Of a DNA stretch of 64,000 nucleotides, positions 45,456 to 53,505 are shown piece by piece. Position numbers and translations under genes: made by a program. Numbering within the stretch: the first letter of the stretch is position 1; each line of letters opens with the position of its first letter. Below the pieces are notes generated by a model, which did not search any database, was not told where the DNA came from, and saw nothing but the letters and a program-made list of their open reading frames with translations. The stretch comes from JAWOLE01 sp963815655 (GTDB taxonomy: Bacteria > Acidobacteriota > Thermoanaerobaculia > UBA5066 > Gp7-AA6), in contig CAWFHK010000001.1 of the NCBI GenBank assembly GCA_963815655.1, positions 3,534,001 through 3,598,000 of the forward strand, read 5' to 3'.

Positions 45456-46389
45456 ACTCGTCGCTTCCTTCGTTGATCCCTTCGAAGAGGCTCGTCGAGA
45501 GGTAGCGCTCGCCGGTGTCCGGGAGCATCGCGAGGACCGCCGCGCCCTTCCCCGCTTTCTCCGCGATCTTCTTCGCCCCGGCGAACGTGCCGCCGGAGGA
45601 GATGCCGCAGAAGATCCCTTCCTTCGACGCCAGGTCGCGCGCCGCGTCGCGGGCCTCGATGTCGGTGACCGTCACGAGCTCGTCGAAGCCGTGCCGATCC
45701 AGGACCGCGGGAATGAAGTCCGGCGTCCACCCCTGGATCTTGTGCGGCTTCCACTCGTGCCCGGCCAGCAGCGCCGCGCCCTCCGGCTCGACGACGGCGA
45801 TCTTGGTTTCGGGCCGCGCCTTGCGCAGGATGTCGCTGACCCCCGTCAGGGTGCCGCCGGTTCCGTAGCCGGTCACCCACCAGTCGAGCCTCTTCCCGAC
45901 GAAGTCGCGCAGGATCTCCGGGCCGGTCGTGTTCCGGTGGTACTCGGGGTTGGCCGGGTTCTCGAACTGCCGCGCGAGGAACCAGCCGTTCTTCGCGGCG
46001 AGCTCCTCTCCCTTCTTGACCGCTCCCGAGGCGCGGTCGGCGGCCGGCGTCAGGATGACCTTCGCCCCGAGGATGCGCATCAACTTGCGCCTCTCGACGG
46101 AGAAGCTCTCCGGCATGATCGCGATGAAAGGGTACCCCTTGACCGCGCAGACCATCGCGAGCGCGATCCCGGTGTTGCCGGAGGTCACCTCGACGACCGT
46201 CTGGCCGGGCTTGATCGTGCCGCGCCGCTCGGCGTCTTCGATGATCGCGATCGCGAGGCGGTCCTTGACGGAAGAGAGTGGGTTGAACGCCTCGCACTTG
46301 ACGTAGATCGTCGTGCCGGTCGGCGCGAGATGGTTGATCCGGACGACGGGGGTGTTTCCGATGGTGCCAAGGATGTTCTCGTGGATCAT
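45454..46389 (-). CDS. cysK: Cysteine synthase A (O-acetylserine sulfhydrylase)
   Basis: A 311-residue fold-type II PLP enzyme. PLP lysine K42 in PLSSVKDRLA, substrate loop TSGNTGIALAMVCA, phosphate-binding GTGGTLTGVSDIL, and C-terminal GISSGGTFAGA. Makes cysteine from O-acetylserine and sulfide. GGAAGGAG lies before the ATG. The neighbouring M64 gene is divergent, 48 bp away. Confidence 0.94.
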   Translation of the reverse strand: MIHENILGTIGNTPVVRINHLAPTGTTIYVKCEAFNPLSSVKDRLAIAIIEDAERRGTIKPGQTVVEVTSGNTGIALAMVCAVKGYPFIAIMPESFSVERRKLMRILGAKVILTPAADRASGAVKKGEELAAKNGWFLARQFENPANPEYHRNTTGPEILRDFVGKRLDWWVTGYGTGGTLTGVSDILRKARPETKIAVVEPEGAALLAGHEWKPHKIQGWTPDFIPAVLDRHGFDELVTVTDIEARDAARDLASKEGIFCGISSGGTFAGAKKIAEKAGKGAAVLAMLPDTGERYLSTSLFEGINEGSDE

Positions 46390-46420
46390 TTCGACGACTC
46401 CTTCCTGTCCCGAGGCGGCG

Positions 46421-46426
46421 TAGGAT
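46421..46426 (+). promoter_or_regulatory. -10 hexamer TAGGAT of the M64 peptidase gene
   Basis: TAGGAT then 11 nt to the ATG at 46438; predicted leader of about 5 nt. It lies in a 48-bp divergent gap shared with cysK. Confidence 0.45.
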
Positions 46427-46437
46427 AGGCGGAAACC

Positions 46438-47889
46438 ATGGATCGAAAAACCCGGAGAACTCTGCTTATCCTTCTGTCACTCGCCATGCCCGCAGCCCTC
46501 GCCGCCGCGCCCCGAACGATGCGCGTGGATTATTACCACACGGGCACCGCCACGGAAGAGCGGTTCAGCCTCGACCGGGTGGTCCTCGAGCCGCTGGAGT
46601 GGCCCGGCAACCCCGCGCGCGCGATCGACGACACGAACCTCGGCAAGTACTTCTTCGAGGTCGCCGACGGCGCCTCGGGCCGGGTCCTCTACTCGCGCGG
46701 GTTCGCCTCCGTGTACGGCGAGTGGGAGACGACGGGGGAGGCGAAGAAGCTCGCGCGGACGTTCCACGAGTCGCTGCGCTTCCCCCGCCCCGACGCGCCG
46801 GCACGCGTGACGCTCAAGAAGAGAGACGAGAAGAACGTCTTCCGGGAGGTCTGGTCGCTCGCCGTGGACCCGAAGGACATGTTCGTGGACGACAGCAGGC
46901 CCCCTTCTCCCGGGCCGCTCCTCGCGATCGAGAAGCACGGCGAGCCGGCCGACAAAGTGGATTTCCTGATCCTCGGCGACGGCTACACGGAGGCCGAGCG
47001 CGGCAAGTTCGAGAAGGACGCGCGGCGCCTGGCGGAGATCCTCTTCTCCGTCTCTCCGTTCAAGGAGCGGCGCGCGGACTTCAACGTCTGGGGGCTCTGC
47101 CCGCCCTCGGAGGAGTCGGGCATCTCGCGCCCCTCGACCAGCGTCCACCGGCGCTCCCGCGTCGGCGCGACCTACGACGCGTTCGGCTCGGAGCGCTACG
47201 TCCTGACCTTCGAGAACCGGTCGCTGCGGGACGTCGCGTCGTTCGCCCCGTACGAGTTCGTCGAGATCCTGACGAACTCGCGGACCTACGGAGGCGGCGG
47301 GATCTTCAACCTCTATTCCACCGTCGCGGCCGACAGCCTCTGGTCGCCCTACGTCTTCGTCCACGAGTTCGGCCACCACTTCGCGGGGCTCGCCGACGAG
47401 TACTACACATCCGACGTCGCCTACGAGGCGGCCGGCGCGGAGCGCGTCGAGCCCTGGGAGCCCAACGCGACGGCGCTCCACGACCCGAAGGCGCTCAAGT
47501 GGAAGGACCTCGTCTCTCCCGGCACGCCCGTCCCGACGCCGTGGAACAAGGAGGCGTTCGAGGCGCACTCGCGCGCGATCCAGGAGAAGCGCCGGAAGAT
47601 CCGCGCCGAGAACCGCCCCGAAGAGGTCATGGACGCCCTCTTCACCGAGCAGAAGAAAGAGGAAACGGCGATGTTCGCCGCCGAGAAGTACTCCGGCAAG
47701 GTCGGCGCGTTCGAAGGCGCGATGTACGAGGCGAAGGGCTACTACCGGCCGCAGCCGGACTGCATCATGTTCTCCCGCGACGACGTCCCCTTCTGCGCCG
47801 TCTGCCGCAGGGCGATCGACCGGATCATCGACTTGTATGCGGGCCGGGAGGCGGGAGGCGGGAGGCGGGAGGCGGGGAGCGCGCGATGA
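46438..47889 (+). CDS. M64 family metallopeptidase (IgA-peptidase-like), exported
   Basis: 483 residues. Signal peptide (RTLLILLSLAMPAALAAAP), an N-terminal M64_N beta domain (MRVDYYHTGTATEERFSLDR), then the catalytic domain: VDFLILGDGYTEAERGKF, and zinc motif H309-E310-x-x-H313 in VHEFGHHFAGLADEYYT. The later CIMFSRDDVPFCAVCRRAIDRII is also typical. Zinc endopeptidase secreted to the periplasm or outside. The extreme C-terminus (REAGGGRREAG) is coded by a GGGAGGC heptamer array and so is not conserved sequence. The stop overlaps the ATG of the radical SAM gene. Confidence 0.87.
   Translation: MDRKTRRTLLILLSLAMPAALAAAPRTMRVDYYHTGTATEERFSLDRVVLEPLEWPGNPARAIDDTNLGKYFFEVADGASGRVLYSRGFASVYGEWETTGEAKKLARTFHESLRFPRPDAPARVTLKKRDEKNVFREVWSLAVDPKDMFVDDSRPPSPGPLLAIEKHGEPADKVDFLILGDGYTEAERGKFEKDARRLAEILFSVSPFKERRADFNVWGLCPPSEESGISRPSTSVHRRSRVGATYDAFGSERYVLTFENRSLRDVASFAPYEFVEILTNSRTYGGGGIFNLYSTVAADSLWSPYVFVHEFGHHFAGLADEYYTSDVAYEAAGAERVEPWEPNATALHDPKALKWKDLVSPGTPVPTPWNKEAFEAHSRAIQEKRRKIRAENRPEEVMDALFTEQKKEETAMFAAEKYSGKVGAFEGAMYEAKGYYRPQPDCIMFSRDDVPFCAVCRRAIDRIIDLYAGREAGGGRREAGSAR
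47843..47880. repeat. GGGAGGC heptamer repeat inside the M64 3' end
   Basis: Four to five GGGAGGC units, translated as the Arg/Glu/Ala/Gly tail of the M64 peptidase. Confidence 0.85.
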
Positions 47890-49163
47890 GCTTCGCGCGG
47901 GGGTTGAAGCTTGCCGGCTTCGCCCGGCGCCACCTGGGGCGCATGAGCCGGGGGCGGCGGGACGTGATGGAGCACCTGGAGGCGCCCGCGTCGGAGAACC
48001 TCCCGATGCCGACGTTCATCCAGCTGCGAGTCACGAACCTCTGCAACCTGCGGTGCAAGATGTGCGGCCAGTGGGGGGACACGGGGATCTACCGGGCCGA
48101 CGGCTTCTCCGATTCGGCGACCGACGGCGAGAAGGAGAAGAACCGGATCCGGGAGCTGATCGGCGCGAAGCGCCAGCTCGCGCTCTCCGACTACGTCCGC
48201 CTCCTCGACGAGATCGCGGCGTTCAAGCCGATCATCAGCCTCTTCGGGGGCGAACCGCTCCTCTACCCGGAGATCCTGCCTCTCGTCCGGGAGATCAAGC
48301 GGCGCGGCCTGACCTGCACGATGATCACCAACGGCGGGCGACTGGAGCGGATGGCCCGAGACCTCGTCGAAGCGGGGATCGACTCGATCGCCGTCTCGAT
48401 CGACGGCCCGCCCGAGGTTCACGACCGGATCCGGGGGCAGAAGGGGAGCTTCGAGAAGGCGGCGGCCGGCGTCGCGGCCGTCGCGAAATGGCGGCGCGAG
48501 CTGAAGCGCGTGCTGCCGATGCAGATCGCGATCCTGCCGGTCACGGAGCTGAACATCGGCGACGTCGCGCCGGCCCTGGAGGCGCTACGCGGCCTCCCGC
48601 TCGACACGATCAACATGGGCCTGCGCTGGTTCGTGCCGGAGGAGGCCGGCGCCGAGTACGAAAGCGTCATGCGGGAGACGTTCGGCGTCGCGGCGACCTC
48701 CTGGAAGGGCTTCAAGTTCTCCTGGCCGGGCGGCGCCGAGGGGACGAAGACGAAGCAGATGACCGACCTCGTCCGTCTCCTGAAGTCCCTCCGGCGCCGG
48801 CGCTACCTCGACTCCGCGCTCGGCCGGCCCTGGACCTCCTTCGTCCCGGACGTGCCGTCGGAGAAGGTCCCGGAATACTTCTCGGACTTCAACCGGACCT
48901 TCGGCCACGACCTCTGCCCGGTCGCCTGGTACTTCGCGCAGGTCGAGCCGGACGGCGAGGTCTGCTTCTGCGGCGACTTCCCCGATTACTTCATCGGCAA
49001 CGTGCGGGGTCAGTCCTTCAAGGAAATCTGGACGGGCGAGAAGGCCTGGCGCTTCCGCGAGAAGCTCGCGAAGGAGCCGCTCCCCATCTGCGCCCGCTGC
49101 TGCGGCAGCTACGTCTACGGAAAGTGGCAGCGACCCGTCCCTTCAGTCCGACCTTCCGTTTAG
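47886..49163 (+). CDS. Radical SAM protein with SPASM-like C-terminus
   Basis: 425 residues, ATG overlapping the M64 stop. Radical SAM cluster C53-x3-C57-x2-C60 (CNLRCKMCGQWGD), SAM-binding LFGGEPLLYPEI, ITNGG, and a C-terminal Cys-rich region (EVCFCGDFPDYFIGNVRG, PICARCCGSYVYG) suggesting an auxiliary Fe-S cluster. Such enzymes often modify peptides or lipids. No small precursor peptide is seen beside it, and the divergent/convergent neighbours are lipid enzymes. Confidence 0.87.
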   Translation: MSFARGLKLAGFARRHLGRMSRGRRDVMEHLEAPASENLPMPTFIQLRVTNLCNLRCKMCGQWGDTGIYRADGFSDSATDGEKEKNRIRELIGAKRQLALSDYVRLLDEIAAFKPIISLFGGEPLLYPEILPLVREIKRRGLTCTMITNGGRLERMARDLVEAGIDSIAVSIDGPPEVHDRIRGQKGSFEKAAAGVAAVAKWRRELKRVLPMQIAILPVTELNIGDVAPALEALRGLPLDTINMGLRWFVPEEAGAEYESVMRETFGVAATSWKGFKFSWPGGAEGTKTKQMTDLVRLLKSLRRRRYLDSALGRPWTSFVPDVPSEKVPEYFSDFNRTFGHDLCPVAWYFAQVEPDGEVCFCGDFPDYFIGNVRGQSFKEIWTGEKAWRFREKLAKEPLPICARCCGSYVYGKWQRPVPSVRPSV

Positions 49164-49169
49164 GCGCCG

Positions 49170-49253
49170 ACTGGGAGACTGGGAGACTGGGAGATTAGCG
49201 AGAGCGCTCCTCCAGATTTCTCCCCGTCCCCCCGTCCCCCAGTCGGCTCCCTT
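49170..49253. repeat. GACTGGGA octamer and CCCCGTC heptamer repeat with inverted sense
   Basis: Three GACTGGGA units (49170-49196), then opposite-sense CCCCGTCCCCCCGTCCCCCAGTC (about 49226-49247). The second half is translated as the acyltransferase C-terminal tail. Confidence 0.8.
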
Positions 49254-50193
49254 GGCCGTTCCAAAAACGATAAAAGTTGAACCACTGGGTCGGGTGGGCG
49301 CGGACGACGGACTCGAGGTCCGCGGCGACGCGGGACATGATCCGGACCGCGTCCTCTTCCGGGGAGAGGGACGGATCGGCCTGGAGAGGTTCGCCCCAGA
49401 TGTTGAAGTAGGAGCCGTCGGGGGAGCGCAGGAAGAAGCCGGGCAGGATGTCGCAGCCGCAGAAGCGGGCGAGAAGCGCCGGCGAGCGCAGGAACGGCGT
49501 CGGGCGGTTGAAGAACGAGACGAAGACCCGGTCCTCGGGGTAGGCGCGGTCCACGAGGAGCGCGACGGCGCGGCCCCGGTCCACGGCGGCGCGGACCCTG
49601 AAGGCTGTCGCCATGGAGGAGCCGATGTCGATCGACTCGACGCCCAGGCGCGCGCGCAGCTTCAGCCGCATCTGCTGGACGTTTGGGTCGAGCTCCGGCT
49701 GGCCGACGACAGCCGCCGTCACCCCGTGCGTCCGGAGAGTCACCGCTCCCATCTCCCAGTTTCCAACGTGTCCCGTCACGAGCAGGAATCCGCGCCCGCC
49801 GCGGCGGCTGGCGACGACCACGCGGGCGTCCTGCTCGAGCGTCGTGATGCGGGGAGTGAAGGCCTCGCTCCTCAGGCGCCAGGTGTCGATCGTGGCGCGG
49901 CCGTACTCGAAGAAGAGGCGCCGGGTCAGGCTCGCCGCCGCCGCCGGCGAGGCTTCGAGACCCAGGCGGAAGTTTTCCCGGATTCCCTCCTGGGTGCGGC
50001 GCATGAGCGCGACCGCGAGGCCGTTCCCGACGAGGTTGATGCCGTTCAAGACGGCGAGGGGGAGCCACCGGGCGCCGTAGTGGAGGCCGCCGTAAACGAC
50101 CCGGTTGGAGAGGCCGTGGCTCACCCATTTCTGGCGAGCCCGCTGCGCGCGCGGCTCACCGGAGCCGGCCGGGGGAGTCCCTGTTTCGGACAT
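49195..50193 (-). CDS. Lipid A biosynthesis-type (HtrB/LpxL-like) acyltransferase
   Basis: 332 residues. The N-terminal region has a hydrophobic stretch (YGARWLPLAVLNGINLVGNGLAVAL), then the LPLAT catalytic box GHVGNWEMG (H-x4-E), RxxxR-type ALLVDRAYPEDRVFVSFF and FLRSPALLARF, and IMSRVAADLESVVRAHPTQWFNFY, the HPxQWxxF motif of late acyltransferases. Transfers an acyl chain to a lipid at the inner membrane, probably lipid A or a related glycolipid, so an outer membrane is likely. The tail GSRLGDGGTGRNLEERS comes from a repeat array. Divergent from the HpnR-like gene. Confidence 0.87.
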   Translation of the reverse strand: MSETGTPPAGSGEPRAQRARQKWVSHGLSNRVVYGGLHYGARWLPLAVLNGINLVGNGLAVALMRRTQEGIRENFRLGLEASPAAAASLTRRLFFEYGRATIDTWRLRSEAFTPRITTLEQDARVVVASRRGGRGFLLVTGHVGNWEMGAVTLRTHGVTAAVVGQPELDPNVQQMRLKLRARLGVESIDIGSSMATAFRVRAAVDRGRAVALLVDRAYPEDRVFVSFFNRPTPFLRSPALLARFCGCDILPGFFLRSPDGSYFNIWGEPLQADPSLSPEEDAVRIMSRVAADLESVVRAHPTQWFNFYRFWNGQGSRLGDGGTGRNLEERSR

Positions 50194-50203
50194 CGGTCCA
50201 ACA

Positions 50204-50213
50204 AGTCTACAAT
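50204..50213. promoter_or_regulatory. Back-to-back -10 hexamers of a divergent gene pair
   Basis: Plus strand TACAAT (50208-50213) lies 10 nt before ATG 50224. Minus strand TAGACT (50209-50204) lies 10 nt before ATG 50193. The two hexamers overlap by 2 bp within a 30-bp intergenic gap, so the two promoters must exclude each other. Confidence 0.5.
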
Positions 50214-50223
50214 TCGGCGCCGA

Positions 50224-51669
50224 ATGAGGGTGCTGCTGCTGCGTCCCGATCCGGGCAACGAGCGCTTCGGCCTGGGTCCCTTCTTCCGCGTCGAGCCGCT
50301 GGGACTCGAATACGTCGCGTCGGCGCTCCGCCAGCGGGGACACGAGCCGGCGATCGTGGACCTGCGCTTCGGCCACGGAGTCCGATCCTGGGTCCGAAAG
50401 ACGCGGCCGTCCATCGTGGGCATCTCCTGCATGCACGCGCTCGAGTACGACCAGGTTCTCGAAGTCGCCCGCGAAGTCCGGCGCTCCTCGCCGAAGACCT
50501 TCATCCTGGTGGGAGGGCACGCGGCGGCCGCCTACCCGGCGCCGCTCGAGACCGACGATCTCGACGCCCTCTGCGTGGACGACGGGGAGGAGGTCATCCC
50601 GGCGCTCGCCGACGCGCTCGCCTCGGGGCGTCCCGTTTCCTCGGTTCCCGCGCTGCGCTGGCGCGGGCCGGAGGGATGGGCCGCCACGCCGCCGCTCTCC
50701 GACCGCACGGGCCTCGACCGCGTCCCGCTCCCGGCAAGGGACCTCGTCGAGCGGGATCGCGGCCGCTACCACTGCCTCCTCTTCAAGCCCGTGTGGCTCG
50801 TCGAGACGGCGCGCGGCTGCCCCTTCCGCTGCAACTTCTGCTCGGTCTGGCAGCTCTACGGGCGCACCTTCCGCGAGCGGTCGGTCGGCGCGGTGGTCGA
50901 GGACTTCGCCGCCGTCGGCGACAGCGTCTTCATCGCGGACGATCTCTTCTGGAACCACCCGGCGAGGAGCCTCGAGCTCGCGGAGGCGCTGAAGAAGCGT
51001 GGGGTCCGGAAGCGCTGGCTTCTCGCCCAGACGCGGACCGACATCGTCAGCCGCAGTCCGGAGCTGCTCGAGGCCTGGCGCCCTCTCGCGAAGGACTTCG
51101 ACATCTTCTTCGGCCTCGAGGCGGCTTCCGACGACGGCCTGGATCACGTCGTCAAGGACAGCAGCGTCGCGGCCTCGATCGAGGCGGCCAGGGTCTCGCG
51201 CTCGATGAATTACGGCGTGACCGGCAACTTCCTGGTGGACCCGGACTGGCGCGAGGAGGACTTCCGGCAGCTCTGGGACTTCGTCGCGCGCCACGGCTTC
51301 CAGCGCGCCGGCTACACGATCCTGACGCCGCTCCCCGGCACGGACCTCCACCAGAAGCTCGCCCCCGCGCTCGAGGGGCAGCCCTGGTTCAAGTACGACA
51401 TGCACCACGTCCTGTGGGAGCCGCGCCTGGGAGCGAAGCGCTTCTTCGAGCTGTACGCCGAGACGTGGCGCCGCTCGATCCTGAATCTGGGCGGAGAGAA
51501 GAAGTGGAGCGACTGGATACGGCAGGTCCGGCCGCGGGAGATCCCGTACCTGACGCGCGTCCTCCTGCGCACACAGCGCATGATGAGCGCCCGGGCGTAC
51601 CTGAAGGAGCACGACGCCTCCCGGGTGGCCCCGGTCGAGCTCCCGAGCGATGCGGCGATCGCGGAATGA
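50224..51669 (+). CDS. B12-binding radical SAM enzyme resembling hopanoid methylase HpnR
   Basis: 481 residues from ATG 50224. N-terminal cobalamin-binding fold (MRVLLLRPDPGNE, IVGISCMHALEYDQVL, FILVGGHAAAAYP), then the radical SAM cluster C199-x3-C203-x2-C206 (ARGCPFRCNFCSVWQLYGR), FIADDLFWNHPARS, FFGLEAASDDGL, YGVTGNFLVDPDW and YTILTPLPGTDL. The long conserved C-terminal part (KYDMHHVLWEPRLGAKRFFE) recalls proteins annotated as hopanoid C-3 methyltransferase. No squalene-hopene cyclase is in the window, so the substrate remains open. ATGA overlap with the following gene. Confidence 0.7.
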   Translation: MRVLLLRPDPGNERFGLGPFFRVEPLGLEYVASALRQRGHEPAIVDLRFGHGVRSWVRKTRPSIVGISCMHALEYDQVLEVAREVRRSSPKTFILVGGHAAAAYPAPLETDDLDALCVDDGEEVIPALADALASGRPVSSVPALRWRGPEGWAATPPLSDRTGLDRVPLPARDLVERDRGRYHCLLFKPVWLVETARGCPFRCNFCSVWQLYGRTFRERSVGAVVEDFAAVGDSVFIADDLFWNHPARSLELAEALKKRGVRKRWLLAQTRTDIVSRSPELLEAWRPLAKDFDIFFGLEAASDDGLDHVVKDSSVAASIEAARVSRSMNYGVTGNFLVDPDWREEDFRQLWDFVARHGFQRAGYTILTPLPGTDLHQKLAPALEGQPWFKYDMHHVLWEPRLGAKRFFELYAETWRRSILNLGGEKKWSDWIRQVRPREIPYLTRVLLRTQRMMSARAYLKEHDASRVAPVELPSDAAIAE

Positions 51670-52160
51670 CCTCCGCGGCGCTGCTCTTCCTTCTCGCGCG
51701 CCTGGCGCCGGCGCTGCCCGTCGCCGTTCCCGTGGAGGCGGCCGTGGCGGCCGTGCTCGACGACTGGCACGCCGCGGCCGCCGTGGCGGACGAAGCGCGG
51801 TACTTCGGCCACTTCGCGCCCGGCGCCGTTTTCCTCGGGACGGACGCGGCCGAGCGATGGACCGTCGAGGAGTTCCGCCGCTACGCGCACCCGTATTTCG
51901 CGAAGGGGAAGGCGTGGAGCTTCAAGGCGGTCGAGCGGCACATCGTCCTCTCGGAGGACGGTTCGGTCGCCTGGTTCGACGAGCGGCTCGACACCCCGAA
52001 CCTCGGTCCCGCGCGCGGTTCAGGCGTCCTCGTGCGCGTCGGAAACGCCTGGAAGATCGCGCACTACGACCTGTCCGTGCCGATCCCCAACGCGCTGATG
52101 AAGGAGATCAAGCGGCGCATCGAGGAACAGGGGAAAGCGAAGCCCTCCGCGTCTCCCTGA
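51666..52160 (+). CDS. SnoaL/NTF2-like exported protein
   Basis: 164 residues with a hydrophobic N-terminal signal (AALLFLLARLAPALPVAVPV). One NTF2-like fold follows: VAAVLDDWHAAAAVADEARYFGHF, VFLGTDAAERWTVEEFRRYA, SVAWFDERLD, GSGVLVRVGNAWKIAHYDLS, the pattern of SnoaL_3/DUF4440 proteins. ATG 51666 overlaps the upstream stop. Possibly binds a small hydrophobic ligand; function unknown. Confidence 0.78.
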   Translation: MTSAALLFLLARLAPALPVAVPVEAAVAAVLDDWHAAAAVADEARYFGHFAPGAVFLGTDAAERWTVEEFRRYAHPYFAKGKAWSFKAVERHIVLSEDGSVAWFDERLDTPNLGPARGSGVLVRVGNAWKIAHYDLSVPIPNALMKEIKRRIEEQGKAKPSASP

Positions 52161-52174
52161 GCGGAGGGCGCGGG

Positions 52175-52666
52175 TCATTTCTTTCGCGCCAGGAGGAACC
52201 TGGCCGTGTGCTCCTTCGCCCCTTGCTTCGCGGTCCACTCCTCGACGAGGTGATCCGAGTCCGGGAAGGTCATCACGAGGCGCGTCATCCGCATCTGCTC
52301 GGGCGAGGCGATGTTCGTCGCGTCGATGTAGGCGAAGGTGAGCTTCCCCTGCTCCATCCCCTTCGAGCGCAGCCGCGGCTGGTTGCCCATCGAGCAGTAG
52401 TGGGTCATGAACAGGGTCGCGCCGTCGGGGTGGTAGAGCGTCACCATCTGCGTGGCCTCGGGCCCGTCGATGGTCTCCATGATCGCCGTGCCGTTGGAGA
52501 CCGACTTGTAGGAGACGCGGGTCAAAGCGCCATCGGCGGTGCCTTCCCAGTCGCCGACGAGGGACTTGACCTTTTCCCACCCCGCGTTGGCGGGTTCCGC
52601 CGCGAGGGCCGCCGCTGCGAGAGCCAACCCGATCAGGACCGACGTTGCCGTACGGGAAATCCTCAT
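52175..52666 (-). CDS. Exported lipocalin-like protein of the DUF1579/FABP-like type
   Basis: 163 residues. Signal peptide (ATSVLIGLALAAAALAAEP), then one beta-barrel-like domain (VKSLVGDWEGTADGALTRVSY, AIMETIDGPEATQMVTLYHP, TRLVMTFPDSDHLVEEWTA). A very strong Shine-Dalgarno (AAGGAGGAC) precedes the ATG. Ligand unknown. Convergent with the SnoaL-like gene, 14 bp apart. Confidence 0.75.
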   Translation of the reverse strand: MRISRTATSVLIGLALAAAALAAEPANAGWEKVKSLVGDWEGTADGALTRVSYKSVSNGTAIMETIDGPEATQMVTLYHPDGATLFMTHYCSMGNQPRLRSKGMEQGKLTFAYIDATNIASPEQMRMTRLVMTFPDSDHLVEEWTAKQGAKEHTARFLLARKK

Positions 52667-52893
52667 GTTGTCCTCCTTTATGGCGTCGTTGAAACGAAAC
52701 GCTGCAGCCCCTTCGGTTTGCTCATATCGGTTTCCTAGGGGAGTCTACCCAAACTCCTCTCGGTAAGCAAGGGGTCGTTTCGTTCGCCCACAATACCCGG
52801 TGCACGCCGGCGACCGTGTGGCCCCTTCCCTCCGGGAGCATCTCGAGGCGGTAGAGCCCGCGCCCCGCGCATCGAACCGTTAGTATTTCGGGG

Positions 52894-53505
52894 ATGTCGG
52901 GGCGGATTTTCCTCTTGTCGCCGGCGAGCTGCTCGGGGCGGCGGGCGCGCCTGGTCTTCAATCCGCAAGCGCGCTTCGAGGTCGCGGCCCGCCTGAGGAG
53001 CCCCGGCGGCGTGCCCCTCGGCGAGGTCTTCAGCTTTCTCTCCGGCCTGTATTTCCGGGGCAAGCTCGCGTACGCGCGGCGGTTCGCGCGGCCGCCCGAA
53101 GGAACGGCCGGCGTGCTCGTCATCACGGCGAGCGCGGGCCTGCTGGCGGCCGACGAGCCCGTAACGCTCTCCCACCTTCAGCGCTTCGCGCGCGTTTCGA
53201 TCGACGCCGCCAATCCGCGGTACCGCCGGCCTCTCGCGCGCGCTTTGCGCAGCCTGGCGGTGCGGGCGGACGGTTGCGAGGTCGTGCTCCTGGGCTCGAT
53301 CGCGAGCGGCAAGTACGTGGATGTTCTGGGAAAGATCTTCGGCGAGCGTCTCGTCTTTCCTTCGGATTTCGTCGGACGCGGAGACATGAGCCGCGGGGGA
53401 TTGCTCCTGCGCCGCGCGCGCGAAGGCCGGGAGCTCGAATACCGGCCGGTACTCGGAGCCGTCCGCCATGGCCCCCGGCCACCGAAGCTCCCGAGGCTCC
53501 GTTGA
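52894..53505 (+). CDS. Protein of unknown function coupled to a LigD-type polymerase
   Basis: 203 residues with no family that I can name. Notable stretches are a start MSGRIFLLSPASCSGRRARL, PLGEVFSFLSGLYFRGKLAYA, VSIDAANPRYRRPLARALR, and a P-loop-like VVLLGSIASGKYVDVLGKIFG followed by FVGRGDMSRGGLLLR. The protein is basic and compact. Its TGA overlaps the TTG start of the NHEJ polymerase gene, so it is coexpressed and may act in the same repair step. TAGTAT (52881-52886) lies 7 nt before the ATG, and there is no Shine-Dalgarno. Confidence 0.8.
   Translation: MSGRIFLLSPASCSGRRARLVFNPQARFEVAARLRSPGGVPLGEVFSFLSGLYFRGKLAYARRFARPPEGTAGVLVITASAGLLAADEPVTLSHLQRFARVSIDAANPRYRRPLARALRSLAVRADGCEVVLLGSIASGKYVDVLGKIFGERLVFPSDFVGRGDMSRGGLLLRRAREGRELEYRPVLGAVRHGPRPPKLPRLR

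Noticed and set aside
52722..52870. Short reverse-strand frame reading GLYRLEMLPEGRGHTVAGVH
   Set aside because: Protein-like for about 40 residues but has no convincing start, family or length; may be a gene remnant, not supported enough to annotate.
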